From Candidatus Jettenia sp. (GTDB lineage: Bacteria; Planctomycetota; Brocadiia; Brocadiales; Brocadiaceae), in assembly GCA_021650895.1 (NCBI GenBank), contig CP091278.1, forward strand, positions 2,323,659 through 2,387,658: a DNA stretch of 64,000 nt, given 5' to 3'. The translations under genes and the position numbers were made by a program. Under the pieces are notes generated by a model. That model worked only from the letters and a program-made list of their open reading frames with translations, did not search any database and was not told the origin of the DNA. This document shows positions 8,898 to 19,936 of this stretch, piece by piece. Numbering within the stretch: position 1 is the stretch's first letter; each line of letters begins with the position of its first letter.

Positions 8898-9599
8898 ATG
8901 GCAAAACATACTCTGTATACTATTGGCAGCATTTCCTCCTTCCTGTATGCTGCTATTACCCTTTCTTCTTATATGTACTTGTGGTTTCGGTTTGGCAGTA
9001 TCCTTAAAAGCGACCAGCCCAGTCAGATATTGACAATGATAAATCAGAGGTCTGTTGAGTGGCCAATTGTATGGTGGACAATTACTATTATTCCACACGC
9101 CTTTATTCCTTTATTTTTGGCGGTCTTGAAAGATCTTTGGAAGGATGAGCATACACTAGCCTCACTAGGATTCATGGCCGGTATTGTAGCTCTCATTTTG
9201 GGCATCTTGAGTCCTTTACGATGTATTGCAATTTCGGGAGTTTTGGCTAAGATTTTTGTCAGCGGAAGCGAAATGCAGAGAGCCGCCGCCGATGTGATAT
9301 ACAGGGTAGAGGAGTCTTATGGCAAAGGTATGTATTGTGTCTTTGGTGCTACTTGATTCATAGGCTGGGTAGGCCTGTCAGGCCTCGGAATGATACGTAC
9401 AACTTCACCTGTATTCCCAGAGTGGTTGGGATGGCTGGGCATTATTGTTGGTTCGATGTATCTTTTTGGTATACTGGGAAGACTTATTTGGACTCCTCTT
9501 GGAACGGCCAGAGGGGTTGCCTTTTTTTTCTTTCTTGCCTTTGTCGTATTAACAGGATTACGATTACTCAAGGCATCATTAATTAAGGGTGGCTCCTAA
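8898..9599 (+). CDS. Multi-TM membrane protein interrupted by one in-frame TGA
   Basis: The frame runs 8898-9353, meets TGA at 9354-9356, and goes on in the same frame to 9599 with matching hydrophobic character (…FPEWLGWLGIIVGSMYLFG…). Read through, it gives about 233 residues with six or so membrane helices, resembling DUF4386-like integral membrane proteins with a WLGWL motif near the end. The chosen ATG has GAGGA eight bases upstream. Whether the TGA is a real nonsense change or a base error cannot be told. Function unknown. Confidence 0.65.
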
Positions 9600-9744
9600 A
9601 GAGATACAATTACTCATAATACACAAAAAACTTCCCTCGTCTTTTATGTTACAAAAAATGTATAAGTAGCTTAAAGAGAAATACTCCTGGTCATTGTTCT
9701 CTCACTCTGTAGTTACATGAATCATCCATGAGGCTATTTTTGAC

Positions 9745-9775
9745 AGGAGAGACGTAAAATCTTACGGTCTCTCCT
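9745..9775. terminator. Stable hairpin, possible terminator
   Basis: AGGAGAGACGTAA pairs with TTACG-G-TCTCTCCT with one bulge. There is an A run (CATGAAAAAA) on the 3' side, so on the minus strand a U tract would precede rather than follow the stem. It is therefore not a textbook terminator for either strand. Confidence 0.35.
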
Positions 9776-9909
9776 CATGAAAAAACAGGATCGATGTAGG
9801 ACGAGGCTTTAGCCTTGCCGAGAGCAATTAAGATATACCATAATTCTGATAAAGGTATCTATGGTACTCAAAATACCACTGAATCATAGATGTGTGAGAT
9901 TTCAATTCT

Positions 9910-9986
9910 GTAGGGTAATCTTTTAGAGTTGCTATCTCCCGGCGTAGGTATTCCAAACAGGAGGCAAGGCTAAAGCCTCGCCCTAC
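9910..9986. repeat. R1 two-hairpin repeat (plus half copy at 9796)
   Basis: Preceded by TTTCAATTCT. GTAGGGTAATCTTTTAGAG hairpin, then GGCAAGGCTAAAGCCTCGCC and CTAC. The GCGCCGAAGACCTC flank follows. A single hairpin GTAGGACGAGGCTTTAGCC lies 100 bp upstream. Confidence 0.8.
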
Positions 9987-10066
9987 ATCTTAATATGATG
10001 ATAAAAAGCGCCGAAGACCTCATGTAACTTTATATCTCATTTTGAGTAGTTCCAAAGAACAAATTT

Positions 10067-10987
10067 ATGGAAGCCTCTGACGAATTACATATAGTGACAG
10101 GTGCATTTGGCTATACCGGTAAATATATAACCCAAAAACTCCTTTCTCTGGGGAAAAAGGTCAGAACCATTACCGGACATCCCACACGTTTAAACCCTTT
10201 TGGGAATAGGGTAAGTGCTGTACCGTTCAACTTCGACAATCAAGACGAACTGATCAGAAATTTGCGAGGAGCTGCGACCCTGTACAATACCTACTGGATT
10301 CGTTTCTCACGTGGTGAAGTTACCTTCGATACAGCCGTTGCGAATACGAAGATCCTCATGAAAGCAGCAGAAGAGGCGCATATCCGCAGGGTTGTGCATA
10401 TCAGCATCACAAACGCCTCTGAGGAATCCCCTTTCGCCTATTTTCGGGGAAAGGGAATTCTTGAGAAGGTCATAAGTCAGTCAAAATTATCCTATGCTAT
10501 CATCCGGCCAACGGTACTCTTCGGGCACGAGGATATCCTTATCAACAATATAGCCTGGATCCTTCGTCATTTTCCCCTATTTGCTATTGCTGGATCGGGA
10601 AATTATAAACTACAACCCGTGTTTGTGGAAGATGTGGCAAATATCGCCGTGGAGGCCGGTCAACATGGAGAAAATATGATTATAGATGCAGTCGGTCCAA
10701 ATATTTATTCCTTCAATGAAATGGTTAGGCTCATTGCCAACAAGATCCACAGCAAGGCAATCGTTGTCCACCTGAAACCGAATACGGTACTTTTTTTCTC
10801 AAAATTAATTGGCTACATAGTTAACGATGTGATATTAACCGAAGATGAAATCTATGGGCTGATGTCGAATCTTCTTATCTCAAAAAATCCGTCAACAGGC
10901 CACGTGCGATTGAGTGATTGGTTAACGTATAACGCCGATATTATTGGCACCAAATACGCCTCTGAACTACGCCGGCACTACCGTTAG
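10067..10987 (+). CDS. NAD(P)-binding Rossmann-fold protein (NmrA/atypical SDR type)
   Basis: 306 residues. The N-terminus has a beta strand followed by TGAFGYTGK, a TGxxGxxG dinucleotide-binding motif of extended or atypical short-chain dehydrogenases. A TYWIRFSRG segment, a VVHISITNAS strand and IIRPTVLFG follow, as in NmrA-like and NDUFA9-like proteins. There is no clear YxxxK catalytic pair: Y125 in SPFAYFRGKG is followed by K129, which would just fit. The substrate is unknown. The start is weakly supported (no obvious ribosome site). Transcribed alone. Confidence 0.75.
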   Translation: MEASDELHIVTGAFGYTGKYITQKLLSLGKKVRTITGHPTRLNPFGNRVSAVPFNFDNQDELIRNLRGAATLYNTYWIRFSRGEVTFDTAVANTKILMKAAEEAHIRRVVHISITNASEESPFAYFRGKGILEKVISQSKLSYAIIRPTVLFGHEDILINNIAWILRHFPLFAIAGSGNYKLQPVFVEDVANIAVEAGQHGENMIIDAVGPNIYSFNEMVRLIANKIHSKAIVVHLKPNTVLFFSKLIGYIVNDVILTEDEIYGLMSNLLISKNPSTGHVRLSDWLTYNADIIGTKYASELRRHYR

Positions 10988-11339
10988 ATAATTTTTGTCC
11001 ATATGTACTGTCCAATCTTATTATCATAGTTATTTTGGTTGAATAATCACGTGCCGGGCGAAGCAAGAATTATGCATAAACGTCATAAAACATGACAAGA
11101 TACCTGTTGTGCCTTAAAAATTAAGAGATTGTTAGCATTATATCTGTTCTATTCATTTCGATTAATTCCATTCTTTTGGATTAGTTTTAGCACAAAATTA
11201 GTACAAATTATGTCAAAAAATTTATAAAACACCAATTTCCTTGATAACGGATAACCTGGAACGTTCGACCCTATTCTTTCCCAGAAGAGCAAAAAAAACT
11301 TGAATTCTTCTTCACTTTTGTAATAATATTCTTTAAAAA
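10988..11339. other. AT-rich gap, mostly dispersed repeat R5
   Basis: No gene seen. About 230 bp of it (11104-11335) is copy A of repeat R5, also present near 40.5 and 42.1 kb. Confidence 0.7.
11104..11335. repeat. R5 dispersed repeat, copy A
   Basis: It shares with copy C (42064-42275) the blocks TTAGCACAAAATTAGTACAA and GGATAACCTG, the CTTTCCCA block, and a final TTTTGTAATAAT stretch. The stretch between the blocks is also similar. It lies directly upstream of a decayed gene. Confidence 0.75.
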
Positions 11340-11889
11340 ATGGAAATAAGAAATCTATCTTGGGGAAATCCTACAGAAAATGATTTTGATCTTATTCTCG
11401 ATTTTTATTCTGGTACAAAAATTAATTCGGATCGAACATCTTCAGTTCCCTTAGCACAGTATTGGAAGAACACAAATAACGCAATCACCTTCATCGCTCA
11501 GAAAATAAAACTACAATCAAATAGTGTGTCCATATATTTTGAGTATCCAACGAAATCCGCTGGCAGGAATAAATCTTCCATGTCGGATGTGATGATCGTT
11601 TCAGATAAATGCAAAATTGCAATAGAAGGAAAGTTTACAGAGTATCAAAAGGCGGAGTATGAAAGCATCAAAAAAGGAATTATATCCAATTAATAAAACC
11701 CCATGACAATTTAGAATATTATGCACATATAATAAAAACAATTCAAAATATAAGAGCAGATAAAGAAAATGTATTCCAGAGAATGAAAAATGAGGAAATA
11801 TATAAATTTGGCAAACAAGAAATATTAAAATATGAAACGCATAACGATCGCTTCAACCTGACAACACGGACAAGCCATGTTGTAAGTTA
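11340..11889 (+). pseudogene. Decayed gene, possibly a restriction-type nuclease
   Basis: A 117-codon frame (11340-11693) shows SDVMIVSDKCKIAIEGKFTEY, whose spaced D...E-G-K pattern resembles a PD-(D/E)XK nuclease core. It stops at 11691-11693. A neighbouring frame takes over at once, from about 11683 (IQLIKPHDNLEYYAHIIK...) and runs to a stop near 11889, so the gene is frameshifted. The nuclease reading is tentative. Base composition is very AT rich and there is a mobile-looking repeat upstream, so this may be the remnant of an acquired defence gene. Confidence 0.5.
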
Positions 11890-11938
11890 AGCGCATGGTT
11901 AGATAGAACAACAAATCAAACAACAGGAGATAATCACA

Positions 11939-12310
11939 ATGATCCCGGAAAAACTGCTTGAAATTATGAAACAGGATGGGGTTGTTGCCATTGCGACCCT
12001 GGGAAAGGATGGGCCGCATATGGTCAACACATGGAATAACTACATCAGAATATCACCAGACGGACGATTGTTCATTCCTGCAGGTTACATGTATAAGACA
12101 GAGGCTAACATTGCCTATAACCCCAATGTGCTGATTACGTTGGGAAGCAGCAAGGTTAAGGGCTTGCACGGGGCAGGCGCCGGTTTTTTGATCAAGGGAA
12201 AGGCGGCCTTTATAACATCCGGACCTGATTTTGATTTCATGAAGACAAAGTTCAGTTGGCTGCGAGCCACCCTGGCCGTTACCATCGATTCCGCTACTCA
12301 AACCTGGTGA
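11939..12310 (+). CDS. Pyridoxamine 5'-phosphate oxidase-like FMN-binding split-barrel protein
   Basis: 123 residues, full length for this compact family. The order of elements is typical: VVAIATLGKDGPHMVNTWNNY (first strands), RLFIPAGYMYKTEANI (flavin phosphate contact region), then NPNVLITLGS and GFLIKGKAAF. Such proteins bind FMN, F420 or haem and reduce small molecules; the substrate is unknown. A good ribosome site (CAGGAGATAATCACA before ATG) fixes the start. It converges with the ABC transporter gene downstream. Confidence 0.82.
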   Translation: MIPEKLLEIMKQDGVVAIATLGKDGPHMVNTWNNYIRISPDGRLFIPAGYMYKTEANIAYNPNVLITLGSSKVKGLHGAGAGFLIKGKAAFITSGPDFDFMKTKFSWLRATLAVTIDSATQTW

Positions 12311-12324
12311 AGGCGATTGGACAG

Positions 12325-12391
12325 TTTGTACATTACAGTGTACAAATTGAACCCGCAATGGGTAGGGGCAGGTTTTAAACCTGCCCCCTAC
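12325..12391. repeat. TTTGTACA palindrome plus a GTAGGGGCAGG-type hairpin
   Basis: TTTGTACA...TGTACAAA is followed by AATTGAACCC and a single hairpin GTAGGGGCAGGTTTTAAACC...CCCCCTAC. The same composite (TTTGTAAATTGAACCC then GTAGGGGCAGG hairpin) occurs at about 51177-51236. It sits between two convergent genes, where it could also end transcription. Confidence 0.75.
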
Positions 12392-12418
12392 GGAAATAAG
12401 AGAATCTTTGCTGAGCCA

Positions 12419-14184
12419 TTATCCGACAGACCCTATAAACATCTTATGAAATTGCTCTTCATGAAGCCGATGGTAGAGTCCGTACAACTCCAACAATTCT
12501 TGATGACTTCCAACTTCTACGATTCTTCCGCCATCAAAGACAACAATTATATCTGCCGACTGAATAGTAGAGAGTCGATGGGCTATGATTATGGTTGTTC
12601 GGTTTTGCATTAATCTTTTTAATGCCTGCTGAATCAGATTCTCCGCTTCGGAATCCAGGGAAGAAGTTGCTTCATCGAGAATCAGGATTGGCGCATTTTT
12701 TAAAAAAGCCCGTGCCAGTGCAACGCGCTGTCTCTGCCCACCTGAAAGTTTCAGGCCGTCTTCACCAATTTCTGTTTGATATCCTTTTGGCAGTTTGCAG
12801 ATAAAATTATGGGCATTAGCAGAAATAGCTGCAAGGGAGACTTCTTCTCTCGTAGCATTGGGTTTGCCGAATATAATATTCTCATAAATTGTTCCGGAAA
12901 ACAAAATAGGGTCCTGGGCACTGTAGCAATTTTCCTTCTTAAATAACTTAATTTGAGATCCCGGATATTGAAGCCGTCAATAGTAATTGTTCCTGCCGAG
13001 ACATCATAAAATCTCGGGATAAGTTTGGCAAAAGTAGATTTACCAGAACCACTCGGGCCAACGAGCGCCACGGTACTGTTCGCTGGTATGCGCAGATTGA
13101 TATCCTTCAGGGCAATCTTTGATAATTCATAGGCAAAATAAACATTCGAAAACTCAATCTCGCCCTTCATGGGTCCGCTTTCTCTGGCAGCAGAATGGTC
13201 GACAACTTCTGGCGAAGTATTAAATACCTCAACAATCCTCTCTATCGCAGACTGAGAATTGGCCAAAAGGATATTGAGTTCAGTAAGTCGGTTGAGCGGA
13301 GTATAAAACATACCCAAATAGGCATAAAACGCAGTCAATTCTCCAACGGTAAGATGGCCGTGAATAACCTGCACAGCTCCATACCAGACTACAAGAACAG
13401 GGGCGATAGAAGTTAAAAAACCGATTACAGATGCGGCAGCGGCATTATGCTTTACATTTTCCAACTGATAGGATAAATACTCACGGTTATCCTGAAAGAA
13501 TTTTTTCTCTTCTGACTTCTCCCGTGTGTAAGATTGTATGATGGAAATACCACTGAGCTTTTCATGAACATCTCCGGATATCTCTTCCATCTTTTCACGA
13601 GCCAGTAAACTGGTTTTTCTGATTCGAGCCTTGAAAAGATTGTTTAAGAAAACATAAAAAGGGAAAATAGCGATAGACACCAGCGCCAATTTGTAGTTCA
13701 TGAGAAAAAGAAGAAAAGCAATCAGGAATAACGAGCTTGCGTCCATTACCGTATTCGTAAAGGCAGCGCCTACAAAATTTTGAGCAACCGAGATATCTCC
13801 CAGCAGACGAGATGCAACTGACCCCACCCTGCGCTTCTCATAAAAACTCAGGGACATGCGCTGAAGGTGGACATATAACTCATGCCGTAAATCGAAAATA
13901 AGTCTTTGGCTGGTTCGGTCAGCGAGATAGGATCTTAAATAGGTAACCATAGCCCAAAATGCAAAGATGGCAATCAAGGCCAGCATAGTATAATGTAATT
14001 TTACAATATTATACGAAGAGGGCGACAGCAAACGATCAACCACATCCTTAAAAATCCAAGGAAAGATTATAGGAATGTTGTATTTCAGCAGTCCGCAAAA
14101 GGTAGCTGCTATGATTGACCAGCGATACGGCTTTACATAAGATAAAAATTTCTTCAGTGAAGGACTTATAACAAAATTTAACAT
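12419..14184 (-). CDS. MsbA-like ABC exporter, fused permease-ATPase (frameshifted)
   Basis: Two frames make one gene. Bases 14184 to about 12919 encode six membrane helices and the start of the ATPase (Walker [10 protein letters not shown]). Bases about 12917 to 12419 in another frame encode the signature [14 protein letters not shown], Walker [13 protein letters not shown] and the H-loop AHRLST. One missing C in the CCC run at about 12916-12918 (expected ...[11 protein letters not shown]) breaks it. Restored length is about 588 residues, normal for homodimeric exporters of the MsbA/LmrA type that flip lipids or drugs. The substrate is unknown. The base loss may be a sequencing error. Confidence 0.82.
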
Positions 14185-14403
14185 AGGCTTACTGTATTAC
14201 GAGGCGTGAGTGAATTTGCTGCTAGCAATGCTTACTCAAGGTCTGTATAAATGATTGGATTCGCTACTCGTTAAGAATTTGTTTTTCAAAATGTAAAAAT
14301 AAAACTTCATAGAATAATACACAATATCAGACAATTTGCAACTTCTATTTTTCTTAATTTACCCCTGATTTATTAGCATCATGTATCAGTAAAGAAAAAC
14401 GAT

Positions 14404-15494
14404 TTACAAGAAATAAGCGGTGATGGAAATAATGAGATAGAAGGCCAGTAACAAAAATCCTTCCAACCAATTACTCTTATTATCATGGACGACAAGCCAT
14501 GTGCCGCCGATAGACATGCCCAAGGTAACCAACTCGATCTTATTAAAGATCAGATTAAAATTTTCACCAAAGGCACCAGCGATAAGGACACAAATAGGCG
14601 AAACAAAGAGTGCAATCTGTGCACTGCTTTCTCCGGCAATAGCGAGACTCAGATTGATCTTGTTCTTCATTGCGCTACTGATGGCTACTGAGTGTTCAGC
14701 CACATTGCCAACGAGCGGCAATATAATGAGACCCATAAAAGCTGGCGGGATGTGTGCCGATTCAACAAGAGGCTCAATCTGGTGCACTAATATTTCTGAC
14801 ATATAGACAAGTCCGCCTGTTGCCAAAACCAGGATAGCAAGACTTTTTGCCATACTCCAGCGAGGCGCTGTGGCTTCAATGGCCTCGTGGATAACCCGAG
14901 AAGCCTCTTTATCCTCACGATGGATAATCGTATAAAGCATCCCCACAAAGTAAACTATTAATAGAACTACTGCGATGCTGACGCTGTATTTGTTAATTAA
15001 GAGCAAGCTATCTTCTTTTGCAAAGACCGAGGGTACAGCGAAACACATGGCAGCCATAGAGAGGTGGATGATTGTGGGACCGGTAATTTTAGGACTAAGC
15101 TTTAGCTCTCCAAATTTTATACCCCCGCAAATATACTGAGTCCCAAAATGAGGAGAATATTACCAATGATAGACCCTATTAGTGAATATTTCACAATATC
15201 TATCAGGCCACTCTTAATTGCAAGGATGGCAATAACTAGTTCCGCAGCATTGCCAAAAGTAGCATTGATAATACCAGAAAAGTGTTCTCCCGTTTTTTCA
15301 GAAAGCACCTCTGTGGCCTCGCCTAGAAAGTGGGCAAGGGGCACGAGGACTGCCGAAGCCAGGGCAAAAGTGATAATAGCAGGAAAATGATTGTGGTAGG
15401 CAATAACGGAGACAGGCATTAACAATAACAGATAATGCCAAAGGCTAAATTTTGGGAATAAGGGTAATACCTTGTAATTATCCTTTATAGACAT
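14404..15494 (-). CDS. Ca2+/H+ antiporter, CaCA family (frameshifted)
   Basis: Bases 15494 to about 15125 encode the first half, including HFLGEATEVLSEKTGEHFSG and the alpha-1 motif FGNAAELVIAI. Bases about 15120 to 14404, in another frame, encode the second half with the alpha-2 motif VGNVAEHSVAI. The break lies in a run of five Cs (Gs on the coding strand) at 15121-15125; a sixth restores AGGIKFGELKLS. Corrected length is about 363 residues with eleven or so helices, full size for CAX/ChaA antiporters that expel Ca2+ in exchange for protons. Located 219 bp downstream of the ABC exporter and in the same direction. Confidence 0.85.
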
Positions 15495-15621
15495 GTTATG
15501 AGGAAAACAATACGCGAACCGTATTCAGCGTGAGGTCTTTTACGAAATTACATTTGCTATACAAGGCTACGTATCTTTTGTGAATTTTTCATGATAAATA
15601 ATTACCTCTTATTCCAGTACA

Positions 15622-15700
<79 letters not shown>

Positions 15701-15762
15701 AATTATTTTTCTTCTGTATTCTTTTATCGATTTTATCGTCCGAAGTCAAATAGAATCTTTAT

Positions 15763-17981
15763 TTATTTTTTCTCTATCATTACCTTCTCCGCTCCAATAT
15801 TTCCTTCGCCATCGAATGCATTGATGATAAGGGTGTAATCACCAGGAGCGAGAGGTTTCGTGGTGATTTGAAAAGCCTCTTCTGTACTATCAAAAACACC
15901 GTCCACAGGATAGGCAGAGATCCACTCCTGCCCGTCGGCGGTGTACTGAATCTTTACAATAGAACTGTGGTCATCTTTTGCGGAACCTGAGATGACACAC
16001 CTTCCATCCGCTTTGTCCATAGTGCTCAAAGGCTGGATGACAGGCCTTGAATTATCAACTACCACGGGCGGCGCTGTGTTTTCTGCGCTGAGAGCTGTTT
16101 CGGGCGGGTTGTCGGGTTCGTCGCTCACTACCAATTTGATTTGATATTCTCCGTCAGGCAGGCGCAGGGTATCCCATGCATATGTCCCTTTCTTTTGTGT
16201 ATTTTTATCAATAATTTTCCATGCCTTTTCATCAACGCCCTTATAATACACTACCACCTGTACGGTATCGTTATTTTGATCTTCCACTTCCCATTGAATA
16301 CTTTTTTGCGCTATTTGATAATGTGGCTTTTGGCCAGCAGGTGTCTGCGGTTTTGTTTCCACCTTACCATTTGTCTTAGAGGATTTTTGCAATGAAGAGA
16401 CATCCTTTTCTATCGTAAAACTGATAATTGCAGGGGATGATTTTTTGGAAGATATGATAATGATACCGTGTTGAGCGAAGGAGTAGTCTCGGTATTCGTT
16501 GTCTCTAAAATTGCTTTGTACTGTATAAAACGAGCAGGGCGACTTGTTATTTTCCGGCCAGGGGACAGGTAGGGTGATGACCAATTGTCCCACGTCACAT
16601 CCGGCTTTTCGCAATTCCCCGAACGGGTAGCAAGCATAACGCGTGTGCCCTCAGGCTGTTTGCTTGTCCAGGAAATACAGCCCCAATTTGATAACGTGGC
16701 TGTATCAAGTACGTTTGATAAAAAGGTACCTTCTTTTGCATAAGAAGGAGATATCTTACAGACCTTTCCCATATTCCCCGTGCCAATATACACCTCATCA
16801 TTCTGCGTGCTGAGACAGCAAAGCACCTGTACTTCTTCTACATTTGCCAGGCTGCTAGAGATCTCGTCCTGGTTGATTTTATATATTCCGGAATTATTGG
16901 CGGTAACTGCGTAGAGATTATTCTGCTTATCTAAAGACATGCCAAGGATAAATGCCTGATCGATTTCAAATATTTTTTTAACAAGTCCTTCTCGGGTAAT
17001 TTTATAAATGTAGTTTGGTATGTTTGGAACGCCTGCAACTTTTGATGGCGCACCAATGTCTCTTGATACAGATCTTTGCATTGCCATTGGCATAGGTTGT
17101 ACCATAGGCAGTTCTTCGGGAATGTTCAGATCCCAGGCCAATCCTTCTTTTAAAACTGGGGCAACCGACCCTGCTTGAGGCACCGGCTGGGTTATTGATG
17201 CTGCGGGTACCTGTGCTTGTGCGCCCGATGCTGTTCCGGCATATACATTACCCAACAAATCTATTGCCAGGCAATGAATTTCACTCTCATTTGCATCGTA
17301 GAGTATTTGTGCCTGTCCCGATGGTGCAATCCTATAGATTAAACCGTTCGGTTCTGTTCCGACATAGATAGTATTGTCCTGGTCAAGCAGGACATTTAAC
17401 AGATTCGTTTCTGTGGTATCAAAAAATATTTCTGGGATACCATCGGGAGAAATTTTGAATAGAATACCTCCACTCCCTGTTGCAGCGAAAAGATTTGAAT
17501 TGCTATCTGTTGCCATGTCCCAGATATATGATACCGGCAAGCTGCAAAACACCGATGCCTCGCCACGATTATTTATTTTGTAAATAACCCCTCTGGGTGA
17601 AGTTCCTACGTAAAGATTTCCGTAGGCATCCGTAGCAAGGCTCTGAACATACAGTTCAGGCGATTTGAAAAGTTCTACGGCTTCTGAGCCGTTCTTTATA
17701 AGATGAACCGTTCCGGGATCACCCGTGCCAACAAATACTTGATTTTGTGCATCCGTTGCCATCGACCAGATAAAGGCACTTTTAATCCCGGAGATTTCTT
17801 CTATGCTCGGAGAAAGTTGTATCTCGCCTGTGCTGTGAATAGATACATTTTGGGTAATACCTTTATTAAATTCAGATTCTTTCGATTGTATCCACGTGGC
17901 AGTGGTTGTGCCATCGGCATGCGAAGACAGGAGGATAAAAAAAAACACCATGAACAGCTTTAACACTAAAAAATCTTTCAT
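15763..17981 (-). CDS. Exported beta-propeller protein with C-terminal Ig-like region (frameshifted)
   Basis: A signal peptide (cut near residue 23) is followed by about ten repeats of the form WSMATDAQNQVFVGTGDPGTV... / SLATDAYGNLYVGTSPRG, an NHL/two-component-sensor-type propeller, to about residue 450. A sandwich-fold C-terminal part (WEVEDQNNDTVQVVVYYKG, KPLAPGDYTLIINAFDGEGN) lies in a second frame. One missing C near 16433-16436 separates the frames; restoring it gives YLPKNHPPAIISFTIEKD. Corrected length is about 738 residues. The role is probably surface or periplasmic binding. It follows the S55 protease gene by 17 bp and is surely cotranscribed with it. Confidence 0.75.
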
Positions 17982-17998
17982 AAATTATCCCTTTTATT

Positions 17999-19816
17999 TT
18001 ATTTAACCGATATTGAAATGCTTTGATTCCCGAGTAGCATATACGATGTCGGCACACGCGATATTACTTCATCCAGGAGTGGACCAATCCCGCTTTGGTT
18101 GGAAAAACTCATAATAGAGAGCATCGAAGAAGGAAGCGAAGGGAATCCTTCTCCCTTATAGGTAAGCCCCTTTTTTGGCAGGAGGATACGTACGGTGAGA
18201 TTATTATTTTTTTCCATATTCTCAACATAATGTAAAAGCTGATGGAAATCGACAGGTAAATACCTTCCGGCAGCGCGACCCATATTCAGGGCCTGGCCAT
18301 ACGTAGCATCACAAGCGGTAATATTGAGCGTGCTTCCCGGCAGGGTATCTTCAGGTATTTTCATCATTACCGTTTGATAAAAACTCTCTCCGGTAAATGG
18401 CTTGAGGCATACATCGACTTGTAAGGTATCGCCCGGCTTGACATGCTTTTTATCTACCTTAATGGCCTCAATATAGGCCGTCCTTCGGGTATCAGACACC
18501 TCCATTTTAAGATCAATATGATTCAGTCTTACCTTTTGGAATTGGTTATTCATTATCATAGATAAAGGCTGAATTATATGGGTAAGAGGAAGCCACGACT
18601 GGTCGAGTTCATAAAAAACATTTTCAACAACAATAGGTTCTTCATGCCCCTGGACTTGCATGGAGAGTTTTATATTTACCGATTTCTCCCCTAATTTTCT
18701 TTCTGTAGACAACACGGCGCTTTGGGCTGCCATTAAGATAAGGCTGGGCATTAAGACGTTATTATCAACGATTTCAAAACTATAGGTAAGTTTTTGTGAG
18801 CCTTGAACCTCAATATGGCAAGGTATCATCCTTGATGATTCACCAAGAATACCAGCAATTCCAGGCTTTCTATCCTGACTTATCCGACCTACAATCCCTA
18901 CCGGAGAAGCCATTTTTACCGAATTAGACTGACTTGAAAGAATGGTATAGACATACGCAGATGCCATAGGAAGGCTTGTGGTTCCTGTATGTAAAAATGG
19001 ATGTCCAAATGCAAGGATATGATTTCCTTCCACATACGTTACTGTACCAACAACGGCAGCACTAAGATCGCCTTTAATCAGGACAGCAGCAACCGATGCG
19101 CCCGGAACCAGATCTGCTTTTCCAGACAAATTCGTATGAGAAGCATAACTTCCTCCTTGTATAGGATACAATCCATAATTTCCAAAGAGGGATTGCATAT
19201 CTTGTAAGACCCTATTATCAATGCCAGATATTACTAAAGGGGATAAGATTGGCGTGAGCCTTATAGCATTCGCATCATTCTCCATTATTTTTTGGGGCAC
19301 CAAAGAAGTAACGCGCGGCCCTTTTGCTATATCATCGTGTATGGAAGGTGGCAGCTCCCAATCTATGGGAGCAGACTGTATAGGAACTTCCTGAGCCGGC
19401 GCATGAAGCAGGGAATTCCTCATTTCATTAATCGGGATAACGCCTGCAATAGCCTCCTTAGTAAAAGTCCACCCGTAAGCAAGAGCACCGACTAAACGGT
19501 TGTTAATATACACAGGACTCCCGCTCATACCAGCAATAACACCTGTTTTCTCCAAAGGCCCGCCCGACACCTTTATCAGGATCATATTGCTCTTTGCATC
19601 CCAGTTTCTTAATATCCCCAGCACCTCAATATTAAAGAGACTAATCCGATCGCCGTTGAAAACCGTTTTACCGTATCCTCTCATACCAGGCTGCACCTCA
19701 TCTATATTCATAATCTCTTCCCCGGCAATAAGCGAAGTACTGCTGAAGGGCATAAGAATAGAAAAAGCGCCGAAAAGCATAGAAAAACAAAGGAATAACG
19801 GTATTTTTAATTTCAT
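17999..19816 (-). CDS. Exported SpoIVB-type peptidase (S55 family)
   Basis: 605 residues. A signal peptide covers residues 1-31. The S55 domain begins with VQPGMRGYGKTVFNG. The nucleophile region GMSGSPVYINNRLVGALAYG holds the presumed catalytic serine, and AFGHPFLHTG is a further family hallmark. In sporulating firmicutes SpoIVB cleaves a membrane regulator. In non-sporulating planctomycetes and deltaproteobacteria the S55 domain is found in long exported proteins of unknown target. The second half (about residues 350-605) has no domain I recognise. Operon with the propeller gene downstream. Confidence 0.82.
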   Translation of the reverse strand: MKLKIPLFLCFSMLFGAFSILMPFSSTSLIAGEEIMNIDEVQPGMRGYGKTVFNGDRISLFNIEVLGILRNWDAKSNMILIKVSGGPLEKTGVIAGMSGSPVYINNRLVGALAYGWTFTKEAIAGVIPINEMRNSLLHAPAQEVPIQSAPIDWELPPSIHDDIAKGPRVTSLVPQKIMENDANAIRLTPILSPLVISGIDNRVLQDMQSLFGNYGLYPIQGGSYASHTNLSGKADLVPGASVAAVLIKGDLSAAVVGTVTYVEGNHILAFGHPFLHTGTTSLPMASAYVYTILSSQSNSVKMASPVGIVGRISQDRKPGIAGILGESSRMIPCHIEVQGSQKLTYSFEIVDNNVLMPSLILMAAQSAVLSTERKLGEKSVNIKLSMQVQGHEEPIVVENVFYELDQSWLPLTHIIQPLSMIMNNQFQKVRLNHIDLKMEVSDTRRTAYIEAIKVDKKHVKPGDTLQVDVCLKPFTGESFYQTVMMKIPEDTLPGSTLNITACDATYGQALNMGRAAGRYLPVDFHQLLHYVENMEKNNNLTVRILLPKKGLTYKGEGFPSLPSSMLSIMSFSNQSGIGPLLDEVISRVPTSYMLLGNQSISISVK

Positions 19817-19936
19817 GTAGAAACTCTACCAAATTTAACAATTTGTTGTCAAGGCATAAAAGATGTTGAAATATGTACGCTGAGAACTTAGACTATGGTA
19901 TAATATTATTTTTATAGACTAAAGAAAAATATTACT

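Larger units (their letters stand above)
9600..10066. other. Gap with hairpin and R1 repeats
   Basis: No gene seen. It contains a hairpin at 9745-9775, an R1 half element at about 9796-9818 and a full R1 at 9910-9986. Confidence 0.7.
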
